A stretch of DNA of 64,000 bases from Thermococcus sp. LS1. GTDB lineage: Archaea > Methanobacteriota_B > Thermococci > Thermococcales > Thermococcaceae. Under the pieces are notes generated by a model. It saw nothing but the letters and a program-made list of their open reading frames with translations. It was not told where the DNA came from and ran no database searches. A program made the translations under genes and the position numbers. Position 1 is the first letter of the stretch, and each line of letters begins with the position of its first letter. Shown in pieces: positions 24,230 through 32,342 of this stretch. Where the stretch lies: the NCBI RefSeq assembly GCF_012027395.1, contig NZ_SNUJ01000002.1, positions 372,001 to 436,000 of the forward strand, in the 5' to 3' direction.

Positions 24230-25249
24230 ATGAACAGCTTCAAATGTGAGAGGTGCGGTGCGCCTCTCGAGGTCTCTCCCGAGACTATAGTTGCAATATG
24301 CCCCTACTGCGGCTATCCTAACCACATAAGCGGCAACCTGAAGACTGAGCACATCTACATCGTCCCTTCTCTGGACAAAAACGCCATAGCCAAGGCCTTC
24401 TGGGAGAGGGTTGAGAGAGATTTTGACCTGAAGAGAATAAAGGACCAGCTTCAAATAGTCGACATCGAAGGACACTACTCGCCCTACTGGAAGGGCTCGG
24501 TTCACGTTGAAGGTGAGGTGGAGTACACCGTCCGCGAGGAGGAATGCCGCACCTACACGGACTCCAGCGGCGAGGAACACACGGAATGTCACACCGTCGA
24601 GAAACACTACCACGACTTTGTCAATGAAGATATTCCGCTTATAGGTTCCGCCAGGAGGCAGGTCAAGAGCTTTGGTGTCGATGACATCATCGGGCACTAC
24701 TCACGGAGCAGGCCCAAAGGTAAGAGGCTTCTCGACCTTGACGAGGACCAATGGGGCAAGATAAAGCTCGAGATACTCAATACCGAGATAGATGAACTCC
24801 AGGCGAAGATGATGATGCGAGAGGATGCCATAGATGTGATAAGAAACCGCTATTCTGCGAAGGCCGACAGGATAGACCGCTTCGACATCAGGGCCGAAAT
24901 GCCGGAGAGCGTCTCCCTGGTTCTCTTACCGATGTGGACGGTCTACTACAAATACGGCAACTCAATTTACCACGTGGTTTTCGCCGGCTGGGACGGGAAG
25001 GACGTCGCAGCGACGGAGCCGATGACCATGCTTAGGAGGGCCCAGTACATCGGCGCCATTGGCCTTGGTTCGCTCATAGGTGCCTTCGGAGCGGCTTACG
25101 GGGGTGCAGTGGCTTCAGGGGCAGTAGTGATATTCGCGCTCATCTTCGGCTCTGTACTAGGCGGCTACGGTGGCTTCAAGGTCCTCGAGGGCCAGCGCGT
25201 CGAGAGGGGAGGTTCAATGAGCTCAGTGATGAGTGTATTTAGGAGGTGA
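24230..25249 (+). CDS. Zinc-ribbon membrane protein (YdjG-like), first of SPFH cluster
   Basis: The 339-residue product starts with a zinc ribbon, CERCGAP then CPYCGYP (residues ~6-28). A ~230-residue soluble domain follows, containing HYSPYWKGSVHVEGEVEY and a histidine/cysteine-rich stretch (EECRTYTD, HTECHTVEKHYHD). Two hydrophobic glycine-rich membrane segments lie at about residues 275-325 and a short basic tail ends the protein. The plan of N-terminal zinc ribbon and C-terminal membrane anchor resembles Bacillus YdjG, which helps recruit PspA to membranes. It starts a tightly spaced four-gene operon; the next start is four bases after its stop. Confidence 0.72.
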   Translation: MNSFKCERCGAPLEVSPETIVAICPYCGYPNHISGNLKTEHIYIVPSLDKNAIAKAFWERVERDFDLKRIKDQLQIVDIEGHYSPYWKGSVHVEGEVEYTVREEECRTYTDSSGEEHTECHTVEKHYHDFVNEDIPLIGSARRQVKSFGVDDIIGHYSRSRPKGKRLLDLDEDQWGKIKLEILNTEIDELQAKMMMREDAIDVIRNRYSAKADRIDRFDIRAEMPESVSLVLLPMWTVYYKYGNSIYHVVFAGWDGKDVAATEPMTMLRRAQYIGAIGLGSLIGAFGAAYGGAVASGAVVIFALIFGSVLGGYGGFKVLEGQRVERGGSMSSVMSVFRR

Positions 25250-25253
25250 GAGC

Positions 25254-26147
25254 ATGGAGGTCGAGTGTCCCACCTGCTCGGCAAAGTTTAAGGTTCCAGA
25301 CACGGTCAGTGTCGTCACCTGCCCATACTGCGGCACAACGTTCCAGCTCGAAACCAGGGAGGAAGTTGACGATCACTTCTTCTTCCCGCCGATGAAGAAA
25401 GACCCCGCTGGACTTCTCCTTAAGTTCCTCTCCAGACAGTACGGCGCTCCTGCAGACATCACCGGAGCGAAGGTCACCAAGAAGGAGCTCCACTGGGTGC
25501 CGGTTTATTTCTTCTACCTCCGCGGAAGGAGCAAAAGGTGGGAGACGATAGAGGAGATAAAGTTCATCGGAATCCCTGCTGGTTCGCCTCTTGCCCATCT
25601 GCTTCATGGCTACCCCTTCCCGATAAGGGGCAAGCGCTTCTTCGACGAAGCAGTCGTGAAGAAGGGCCGCTATTATGAGCCCAAGATATCAAAGGAAGAA
25701 GCGGAGGCCAAGGCCAGGGCAGAGCTCGAGAGTGCCCTGAGGAGCGAGGCGTCGCAGGAGGACAAATCCCTTGGGGGCTTCGAAATAGAAGTCAAGTATC
25801 AGGGTCTCGTTCACTATCCCGTCTGGGAGGTTCACTACGAGTATGGCGGTGAGAGATTCACCGGCTACGTGGACGGCTCGGACGGGAGAGTCATTCAGGG
25901 GGAGTATCCCCTCATGAGCGAAGCCCGGAAAAAGGCCACCATCCTCGGCGGCGCGGTGCTGGGAGGAGGCTTCCTCATTGGGCTGATAGCATCGGCAATA
26001 TACGGAAGCATCTGGGGAATCCTCGGTGGTCTGATACCCGCCGGCATAGGTGCGGCAGGGATATTCTCTAAAGGCTCCGTCAGGAAGAGAACCGTTAGCG
26101 AAGTTATGAAAGAGTATAAGGGCAACCTGTACTTCAAGCGGATGTGA
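25254..26147 (+). CDS. Second zinc-ribbon membrane protein of SPFH cluster
   Basis: 297 residues, a diverged relative of the preceding protein. A zinc ribbon (CPTCSAKF, CPYCGTTF) is at the N-terminus, a middle domain contains KKELHWVPVYFFYL and GLVHYPVWEVHYEYGG, and two membrane segments lie near residues 225-270 before a basic tail. I chose ATG 25254 with GGTGAG upstream; it makes the zinc ribbon start at residue 4. The HWVPVYFFYLRG and HYPVWEVHY motifs repeat the HYSPYWKG pattern of the first gene, so both probably share one beta-rich domain that occurs once in gene one and twice here. Confidence 0.7.
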   Translation: MEVECPTCSAKFKVPDTVSVVTCPYCGTTFQLETREEVDDHFFFPPMKKDPAGLLLKFLSRQYGAPADITGAKVTKKELHWVPVYFFYLRGRSKRWETIEEIKFIGIPAGSPLAHLLHGYPFPIRGKRFFDEAVVKKGRYYEPKISKEEAEAKARAELESALRSEASQEDKSLGGFEIEVKYQGLVHYPVWEVHYEYGGERFTGYVDGSDGRVIQGEYPLMSEARKKATILGGAVLGGGFLIGLIASAIYGSIWGILGGLIPAGIGAAGIFSKGSVRKRTVSEVMKEYKGNLYFKRM

Positions 26148-26156
26148 GGTGGGAAG

Positions 26157-26651
26157 ATGGGAAAGGAAACCTCGATAGTTGAAAAAATAGAGCTCTTGAT
26201 TCCAGGTTTTCACGGCTATAAGAAGAAGGAGCTCCTTAGGGAAGATGACAGGCTGATAAGGGGAAAGGTCGCGGAAATTCTTGGCCAGGCAAAAAGGGAA
26301 ATGGAAAGAGCCCTGCAGAGGTGCGCCATGGTGAACTGCCAGCAACTCATGGCAATTGAGAGCCTTCGCAAAAAGCTCATGATGCTGGAGAGCAGGATTC
26401 TCCATGCCGAAGCCGGCTACCGCGGCTACTTTGACCGGATTAAGTTCAGGGAGGATGAGCTGAAGAAGCTCATAGAGTACGACGCCCAAATGATAGGTCT
26501 GGCCGAAGAGATACTCAACGAGGCCAAAGCTCTGAACGGCCAGATAGCCAACCCGCAGGCCTTAGGCATGGCGGTTCTCAACCTCGAGGACAAGCTGACC
26601 AACTTTGAGGACGTCCTGAGCAAAAGAATGAGCTTTGTGGTGGGTGAGTGA
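26157..26651 (+). CDS. Coiled-coil protein of SPFH cluster
   Basis: A 164-residue, almost wholly helical protein. The start has IPGFHGYKKKELLREDDRLIR, whose G-x-x-G-Y-x-x-x-E-x-x-R-E-x-D-x-x-x-R pattern (quoted in part) looks conserved, followed by heptad-rich helices to the C-terminus and AGYRGYFDRI in the middle. No membrane segment or catalytic motif is visible. By position it replaces the PspA-like coiled-coil gene of the Bacillus ydjFGHI operon, but I see no clear PspA sequence similarity. It may scaffold or connect the membrane proteins to the SPFH protein. Confidence 0.65.
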   Translation: MGKETSIVEKIELLIPGFHGYKKKELLREDDRLIRGKVAEILGQAKREMERALQRCAMVNCQQLMAIESLRKKLMMLESRILHAEAGYRGYFDRIKFREDELKKLIEYDAQMIGLAEEILNEAKALNGQIANPQALGMAVLNLEDKLTNFEDVLSKRMSFVVGE

Positions 26652-26652
26652 A

Positions 26653-27636
26653 ATGGTAACCGTTATCGAGTGGGTCAACCCCGGAGAGGACGAAATAATC
26701 TGGCGCTATCCAAACGAGGTCATAACCTGGGGAAGCCAGCTGATAGTTCATGAGTATGAAGTGGCAGTCTTCATGCGCGATGGCAAAATCTACGATGTTC
26801 TCGGTCCTGGGAGGCACACCCTCACGACCCAGAACCTTCCGCTCCTCTACAAGCTCGTCGGCGGTTCAAACAGTCCGTTTAAGGCGACGATAATCTTCGT
26901 CAGCATGAAGCAGTTCCAGGGGCGCTATGGGGGAGAGACTCAGACGAGGGAGCTGGCTCCAATAAAGTACTATGGCGTCTACTGGTTTAAGGTGGCCGAT
27001 CCCGTGCTTTTCATCACCGAGGTCGTCGGCGGCCAAAGCCTATACGACGCTAATGATGTCACCAGGTTCATCAGGGCCTACTTCAACGAGGGCATGATGA
27101 AGCACCTCTCGACCTACTCCATCGTCGACCTCTTCCAGAACCTTGATATGGTCAGCACACAGGTCAAGGTCAAGCTCATAGAGGACTTCCGCAGGCTCGG
27201 CCTCGAGCTGGTTGACGTCAAGATCGAGGGTGTCAACACAACCGATGAGTGGCGCCAGAGGCTCTTCTGGATTATGCAGACCGGAAACGCTCAATACGTC
27301 ATGCAGATGGACACCACCAAGCAAGTTGCAGCGGAGCTCGGAAAGAGCTCTGGAGCGGCTATGGGCACAGGAATGGTGCTCATCCCGCAGTTGATGCAGC
27401 CTCCCGCGCAGCCGGCCCAACCCTACGCTGGAGCTGGAGTTCCGCCCGCTCAGCCGCAGCAGCCAGCTGCTCCAGCAGCACAGCAACAGGAGATATGTCC
27501 CTACTGCGGCAAGCCCCTCCCCCCAGGAGCACGCTTCTGCCCCTACTGCGGACACCAGATCCACCGCTGTCCAAATGGGCATGTAGTTCCTGAGGGAGCG
27601 AAGTTCTGCCCTATTTGTGGGGCTAAGTTAGAATGA
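26653..27636 (+). CDS. SPFH-domain protein with C-terminal zinc ribbons (YdjI-like)
   Basis: The 327-residue protein opens VTVIEWVNPGEDEIIWRYP, typical of the 'virion core-like' SPFH group (Bacillus YdjI type). The SPFH/band-7 part spans residues ~25-235, with LGPGRHTLTTQNLP near residue 55 and the DVKIEGVNTTDEWR segment at the end. A Pro/Ala/Gln-rich linker (residues ~245-285) leads to two zinc ribbons: CPYCGKP, CPYCGHQ, then CPNGHVV and CPICGAK. SPFH proteins oligomerise on membranes. The start at 26653 has GGTGAG upstream and lies one base after the preceding stop. It closes the cluster. Confidence 0.82.
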   Translation: MVTVIEWVNPGEDEIIWRYPNEVITWGSQLIVHEYEVAVFMRDGKIYDVLGPGRHTLTTQNLPLLYKLVGGSNSPFKATIIFVSMKQFQGRYGGETQTRELAPIKYYGVYWFKVADPVLFITEVVGGQSLYDANDVTRFIRAYFNEGMMKHLSTYSIVDLFQNLDMVSTQVKVKLIEDFRRLGLELVDVKIEGVNTTDEWRQRLFWIMQTGNAQYVMQMDTTKQVAAELGKSSGAAMGTGMVLIPQLMQPPAQPAQPYAGAGVPPAQPQQPAAPAAQQQEICPYCGKPLPPGARFCPYCGHQIHRCPNGHVVPEGAKFCPICGAKLE

Positions 27637-27748
27637 GGCTTCCTCTCAATTTTCTCTTTGATGGCGACACAATGAGAAGCTCCTCGCAAGAACGAGTCTG
27701 ATAGGAATTTCTATGGGTCAGCTTTCAGAAGGATAAAGAAGGAGATGT

Positions 27749-28769
27749 TCAAACCCCGAACTTCTCCTCAATGTATGCCCTCGCCAGATCCTTTGTTGCC
27801 TTAAGCCCCTTGACGTGCGTGCGCTCCATGCCGTGGCTCGCGTGGACGCCGGGCCCGATGAGTGCAACCCTGACGTCCCAGCCCGCCCTTAAGGCCGCTG
27901 AACCGTCGGAGCCGTAGTAGGGGAAGACGTCGATGACGTGGGGGATTTCATGCTTCTCGGCCAGCTCGATGAGCTTCGTCGTCATGCCGTAGTCGTAGGG
28001 GCCGCTTGAATCCTTAGCCGCTATTGAAACGGCAGTCTCTTTGCCAGCAACGCCCTCGCCAACGACGCCCATGTCCACGACTAAAAGCCCCTTCATGCTC
28101 GGCGGATAACCCGCCGAACCGCCGTGGCCGACCTCCTCGTAGGGCGAGAAGAAGAACGCCACGGGGAGCTTTTCGAGGGTTTCCGCTCCAAGGTCAAGCA
28201 TGAGGTCTATCATAACCGCAACGCTGGCCTTGTCGTCGAGGAAGTGAGCCTTAACGAAGCCGTTGACGTACTCGAACTTTGGATCGAAGGCTATGAAGTC
28301 CCCGGGCTTGATGCCAAGCTTTTCAGTGTCCTCTTTCTTCTCGACCTCTGCATCGAGCCTTATGTACATGTTCTCCTCTTTGCGCTCCTTCTTTCCTGCC
28401 TCCTTATTCACGTGAACACTTGGGTTCTTAAGGAGGAGCGCTCCGCGGTAGCGCTTGCCCGAGCGGGTGATTATTGTGCAGTACTCCCCTTCGAACGTCG
28501 GGAGGAGAAGGCCGCCGATTCTGGTGAAGCTCAGATGCCCGTCAGGAAGTATTCCCCTCACCATCGCCCCGAGGGTGTCAACATGGGCCCGCTATCACAA
28601 GCTCCGGCTCCTGGTGGTTGCCAGCCACCAGAGCCCCTTTGTTGGTGTAGTACGTCTTTACGCCGTTCTCGTTCAGAAGCTTCTCAATGTGGGCTAAAAC
28701 CTCCTGAGTGTATCCTGTCGGAGAGGGTATCTCCAGAATCTCCTTGAGTATCCTAACGACTCTCTCCAT
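27749..28769 (-). pseudogene. M42-family aminopeptidase, broken by one-base insertion
   Basis: An M42 (TET-type) metallopeptidase gene would read 339 residues from ATG 28769 (GGTGAT upstream) to the stop at 27749, but the frame is broken near 28585-28587. There the coding strand reads GCGGGCCCATGTTGA, which gives AGPC then stop. Removing one base restores AGHVDTLGAMVRG, the family's first zinc-ligand motif. The other ligands are intact: FLDDKASVAV, SPYEEVGHGG, FPYYGSDGSAAL and GVHASHGMERTH. Elsewhere the reading frame is undamaged, so this is either a very recent mutation, programmed or slippage recoding, or a base-call error in a G/C run. Confidence 0.85.
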
Positions 28770-28822
28770 ATTAATCACCGCCGGAGATTCATTGTTGAGA
28801 TTTAAAACCCCACCGGAAGTCC

Positions 28823-29707
28823 TCAAACCCCAAGTGCCCTAAGCACCATGAAGAGTCCGATAACTGTCAATGTCAGTACAAAAGTCACGCTTATGGCCTC
28901 CTCCGCTTTGAGCTTATACTGTGCCAGAATAGCGTTGGCCGCTATTGCTGGTGGCATAGATGCCTCGACGAGGACGGAGTAGAAGATGTCTTTACTGGCA
29001 AAGTGCAGGGTAAGGAACACGAACAGGAAGGGCACAACTATTCTGAACGTTCCAACTTCCAAGAGCTTCCTCACCTCAAAGCGGCTGAAGGTAATCCTCG
29101 ATCCGAAGTAGATGAGAAGCAATGGGATGCTCCACCAGCCGATGGTTTTTATCGGTTCAAGAATGACATCAGGAACCCTCACTCCTGCTATCACAAGCCC
29201 CAGGGCGAGCAGGTTTGCCATAGTAGGGGGAAACTTAAGGGCCTTGAGAAAGCTCTTCTTCACCGAGGCTCCGCCGCTGGAGTAGTGGGCGGCTATGAAG
29301 GTAACGATTGGAAGCACTATCATAGAGTTGGTGGTGGAGTATAGTATCGCCGGCGTTATGTCGTCAAGGAAAAGGCTCGCTATAGGGAAGCCAAGGGCAG
29401 CGGTGTTCGGATAGACGGAAAGCACCATCAGCGCACCTGCCCACAGCTTGTCGCTTTTCAAGAAGAGGCGGCCGTAGAGATAGGAGAGGCTCAGACTGAG
29501 ACCAATGATAATGAACACGTACATAAAAACTGTCTTTATGCTGAGGAGATAGGCTAGATCCTTGCTTGCCACGTTGCCGAAGATAAAGAGGGCCAGGAGA
29601 AAGTCGTTTACAAGGATTCTAAGGTAGTTGAAGGGCTTCTCATCCTTGAGGACGAGCTTAAGGACGTAGCCGATGATTATGAGCGCGAGCATCTGGACGA
29701 TGTTCAT
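28823..29707 (-). CDS. AEC-family transporter
   Basis: A 294-residue auxin-efflux-carrier-type membrane protein with about ten hydrophobic segments arranged as two five-helix halves. FGNVASKDLAYLLS, PNTAALGFPIASLFLDD and the second-half GSRITFSRFEVRKLL/ASMPPAIAANAILAQYK fit the family, including the helix-breaking Pro/Ala/Asn regions. Substrates of archaeal members are unknown (small organic acids are known for bacterial ones). It diverges from the ArsR-type regulator, so its promoter may fall within the regulator's operator region. Confidence 0.85.
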   Translation of the reverse strand: MNIVQMLALIIIGYVLKLVLKDEKPFNYLRILVNDFLLALFIFGNVASKDLAYLLSIKTVFMYVFIIIGLSLSLSYLYGRLFLKSDKLWAGALMVLSVYPNTAALGFPIASLFLDDITPAILYSTTNSMIVLPIVTFIAAHYSSGGASVKKSFLKALKFPPTMANLLALGLVIAGVRVPDVILEPIKTIGWWSIPLLLIYFGSRITFSRFEVRKLLEVGTFRIVVPFLFVFLTLHFASKDIFYSVLVEASMPPAIAANAILAQYKLKAEEAISVTFVLTLTVIGLFMVLRALGV

Positions 29708-29756
29708 GGAGACGATTTAGATTTGAGCGTTAAAACGTTTTTGGCATATTGAACCG

Positions 29757-29830
29757 ATAAATTTTTATATACCAAACGCACTAGCTAAGTACAGAAAATT
29801 GTACTACAAAAATCTGTACCTGGTGGTAGC
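29757..29830 (+). promoter_or_regulatory. ArsR-regulator promoter and operators (TACA-N6-TGTA)
   Basis: ATAAATTTTTATATA (29757-29771) is the TATA element. A perfect inverted repeat AGTACA-N6-TGTACT lies at 29788-29805, and a second, TACA-N6-TGTA, at 29805-29818, with centres 15 bases apart. They cover the expected transcription start and leader of the regulator gene, as expected of autorepression. GGTGGTAGC at 29822-29830 is the ribosome-binding site. The same motif precedes the MFS gene at 33018-33035. Confidence 0.7.
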
Positions 29831-30235
29831 ATGGAAGACCTGAGAACCCAGCTCGAGGAGCTGAAGAAGAGGTTGGAGGCGCTCGAGGAGAGCATCGACC
29901 CTGTGGACGAGGTCATGCTTTCCATCAAGATGCGCCTCAAAAAGAAGCTCGAGAGCCTTCCAGAGCTCGACGAGGAAAAGGCAGCGAGGACGCTGAAGGC
30001 TTTGGCAAACCCCGATAGGATTAGAATCCTCAAGATGCTCTCCGAGAAGCCGATGGGCTTCAAGGAGATAAAGGAAGCGCTGGGTGTGGAGAGCCCCACC
30101 GTTTCACACCACCTCAAGCTTCTCGTCAAAACGAGGATGGTTAGGAAAGGTGACAAGTACGAGATATCGCCCGACGGTCGTTTGTTTTTGCGTTTGCTCG
30201 AGATAATTACTGCCCTTGAGGAGGTGGAAGAATGA
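29831..30235 (+). CDS. ArsR-type winged-helix regulator
   Basis: A 134-residue regulator. An N-terminal coiled coil (residues ~1-50) precedes a winged helix: ARTLKALANPDRIRILKMLS, then the recognition helix ESPTVSHHLKLLVKTRMV and wing KGDKYEISPDGR. There are no cysteines, so it is not a thiol-based arsenic sensor; the ligand is unknown. The operator in its promoter argues for autoregulation. Its stop overlaps the start of the next gene as ATGA, so the membrane protein is its partner or co-regulated target. Confidence 0.88.
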   Translation: MEDLRTQLEELKKRLEALEESIDPVDEVMLSIKMRLKKKLESLPELDEEKAARTLKALANPDRIRILKMLSEKPMGFKEIKEALGVESPTVSHHLKLLVKTRMVRKGDKYEISPDGRLFLRLLEIITALEEVEE

Positions 30236-31536
30236 GTTTTGAGTGGAAGTACCATGTGGTGGCACACGAGAGTCCAAGGTTTAAGATCGCCGAGTATCTG
30301 AAGGGTTTTACAGCCGTTTTGCTGCTTCTCTGGCTGTTCAAGGGGCTATTGAGGCTTGAGGAGTACAACGACTACATGGTCTACGCGATAATAGGCCTGA
30401 TATTTGCCTTCGAGCTGCTGAGCGTGGGGAAGTGGTTCGGCGTAACGCTGAGCGGAATAATCTTTGCGCTGGCAAAAGGTGCCTTCTGGACGAGCGTCTT
30501 CCTGTTCTTCGGGAAGTGGCTCGGCATGTCGAAGGCCCTCAGTGGATACGCTGGAACGGCCTTTGCATACGCAGTTGTGCTGACCATCGCGGGTCTGCTG
30601 ATGGCCAAGTTCGACGAGAAAAAGCTCGACATAAAGGTCGAGAAAAGTGCCTACGAGTTCAACGGGGCAGACTTCGGCGACGTGAAGCTCAGGGGGAGCG
30701 GTAAAGCGTATCCGATCAGATTTGGCAGGAAAAAGGTTGGCTGGATCCTGGATGGAGAATTTACAGTCGAGGCAGAAACCCCACTTGGGGCTGTACGGAA
30801 GAAGCTGATTTCTCCAGTTGCTCTCTGGACGCCTGAGAACATAACCGGAAAGAAGACCTCCCCCGATCCATCCTTCGTGGAAAGGGTAAACGAGCTGATA
30901 AACCCGGACAGGCTCTACAAGAGGGGCAGAAGGGACACGGTGGTCGACCTTGGCTTCATCAAAGTCTATGAGGGGGATGGTTTTGAGTACGTTAAACTGC
31001 CCTTCATAGAGGTCATAGAAACTCCTAGCGGTCACGATGTCAAGATAGGCCCTATGAGGTTCCGCGAGGGACACCCAGAGAGACCGCCGAGTGAAATGCT
31101 GACAATCAGGGAGCTCACCAACGGCTTCCAGCTCACCAAGGTCGGCGACAGGCTGAGGATTCAGACGGACGAATACTCGATAGAGGTTGACGGCGAGAGA
31201 GTTCTCTACAAGAGCGGAAGCGAGAGCCTATCCCTCGGGAGGGATCACGTCTCACTCCGCTCCGGAGAGGTTTCGATAACGGTGGGCAGGGGAAGGGCAA
31301 AGATACGCATCGAGGACGTGGTGATCTCGGCCAAGGAAGGAAAGGTTCGCATAAGGGCCGGTGGAAAGAGCTACACGGTAGAGAACAAAGATGCCTACAG
31401 GCTCGTTATGGCAAAGGCCAAGGAAATCGTGGAGGAACAGAGCGCGGAGCTGATAGAGGGCCTTGGCATAGACAGGGCCAGACTAAACAGGCGCGTGAAG
31501 GAGCTCCTGGACGAGCTAATGGAGTACTTAGGGTGA
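30232..31536 (+). CDS. Membrane protein with long C-terminal beta-rich domain
   Basis: The 434-residue protein has four hydrophobic segments in the first ~125 residues. A soluble remainder follows, including LISPVALWTPENITG and a stretch rich in short alternating beta strands (residues ~290-395: YSIEVDGERVLY, SLSLGRDHVSLRSGEVSITVG, KVRIRAGGKSY), then a helical tail. This strand pattern recalls the DUF4097 proteins encoded downstream. I do not recognise a named family. The four-base overlap with the regulator gene shows co-transcription. Confidence 0.7.
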   Translation: MSFEWKYHVVAHESPRFKIAEYLKGFTAVLLLLWLFKGLLRLEEYNDYMVYAIIGLIFAFELLSVGKWFGVTLSGIIFALAKGAFWTSVFLFFGKWLGMSKALSGYAGTAFAYAVVLTIAGLLMAKFDEKKLDIKVEKSAYEFNGADFGDVKLRGSGKAYPIRFGRKKVGWILDGEFTVEAETPLGAVRKKLISPVALWTPENITGKKTSPDPSFVERVNELINPDRLYKRGRRDTVVDLGFIKVYEGDGFEYVKLPFIEVIETPSGHDVKIGPMRFREGHPERPPSEMLTIRELTNGFQLTKVGDRLRIQTDEYSIEVDGERVLYKSGSESLSLGRDHVSLRSGEVSITVGRGRAKIRIEDVVISAKEGKVRIRAGGKSYTVENKDAYRLVMAKAKEIVEEQSAELIEGLGIDRARLNRRVKELLDELMEYLG

Positions 31537-31541
31537 AGGGA

Positions 31542-31625
31542 ATGGAAACAGTTGCCGTGATAGTGGAGGTAAATACACCTGAGGAACGCGATAAAGAAAG
31601 ACGGCCACGAAAGGCCGCTTTTTGA
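31542..31625 (+). CDS. Possible 27-residue peptide
   Basis: An ATG at 31542 is preceded by GGGTGA five bases upstream and opens a 27-codon frame (METVAVIVEVNTPEERDKER...) ending with TGA inside the T-run of the following terminator-like hairpin. The hydrophobic start and charged tail could be a real small protein, but the ribosome-binding site is also the end of the upstream gene. There is no independent support. Confidence 0.35.
   Translation: METVAVIVEVNTPEERDKERRPRKAAF
31602..31623 (+). terminator. Hairpin plus T-run
   Basis: CGGCC (31602-31606) and GGCCG (31613-31617) enclose the loop ACGAAA and are followed by CTTTTT. This intrinsic-terminator-like structure ends the regulator/membrane-protein transcript before the DUF4097 genes. 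Confidence 0.6.
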
Positions 31626-31655
31626 TTTTATTCCCTGTCCACTGGAGGGATGTCT

Positions 31656-32342
31656 GTGAGGTTCGAAGGAGTACGAGAAGTTGAGATAGACATAACCAAG
31701 GGACACATCAAGCTTGAAGGGTGGGAAGAGGATTACGTGGAGTTGAACCACAGTTCAGAGGGAAAAGCTACTGTCAAAGCTGTTCAAAAGGGAGAAAAGC
31801 TCAAAATAGTCGGGGGAGTCAGAAGAAAAGCCTTCAACCTCCTCAGGAAGCTTGATGATGGCAGGGCCGAGCTGGAAATCAGGGTGCCTAGAGATACGCG
31901 GGTTCATCTCCAGGGTTTTAGGGGAGATATCGAGGCCTCGGAAGTGAACTTCGAGAACGTGGTATGTGGTGGGGGAACCCTTATTCTAAAGAACTGCACG
32001 GCTAAAACGCTAACACTGGCCCAATCAACGCTCAAGGCTTTGCTTTCAGTGGTGGGCTCTATGAGCATCAACATTGCGATGGGGGATGCGGAACTCAGGA
32101 TTACGGAGCTTGAGGGAAACGTCCGCGCGAATGTCGTCATAGGTGCCCTCAGGCTGTATCTTCCTGACACCTGCGACGCCAGGATTAACGTTGCATCCCG
32201 GAGAAAGGAAAGGGTATGGTTCGAGGGGATTGATCCACTGGATCCCGTTATCGGCACAGGGAAGTACGAAGTCACCATAACCTCGGAGATGGGCGATGTT
32301 ACCATCGGACTGCATGAGGAGGATGGTTGGGATGATGTTTGA
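31656..32342 (+). CDS. DUF4097-type beta-solenoid protein, first copy
   Basis: 228 residues if started at GTG 31656, which has GGAGG seven bases upstream and aligns with the start of the paralogue that follows (FEGVREVEI versus FENVREVQI). An ATG two codons earlier lies too close to GGAGG. The product lacks a signal peptide and consists of short beta-strand repeats, ending VWFEGIDPLDPVIGTGKYEVTITSEMGDV. DUF4097 proteins (Bacillus YvlB, LiaG) form beta-solenoids and are associated with PspA-type envelope stress. Function here is inferred only by family. Confidence 0.75.
   Translation: MRFEGVREVEIDITKGHIKLEGWEEDYVELNHSSEGKATVKAVQKGEKLKIVGGVRRKAFNLLRKLDDGRAELEIRVPRDTRVHLQGFRGDIEASEVNFENVVCGGGTLILKNCTAKTLTLAQSTLKALLSVVGSMSINIAMGDAELRITELEGNVRANVVIGALRLYLPDTCDARINVASRRKERVWFEGIDPLDPVIGTGKYEVTITSEMGDVTIGLHEEDGWDDV

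Noticed and set aside
27637-27748. C/D-box sRNA between the SPFH gene and the M42 gene
   Set aside because: Isolated CTGA and ATGA words occur, but no C box pairs with a D box at suitable spacing on either strand.
30346-31074. 242-codon open frame on the minus strand in the membrane-protein gene
   Set aside because: Antisense shadow; the plus-strand gene is fixed by its overlap with the regulator.
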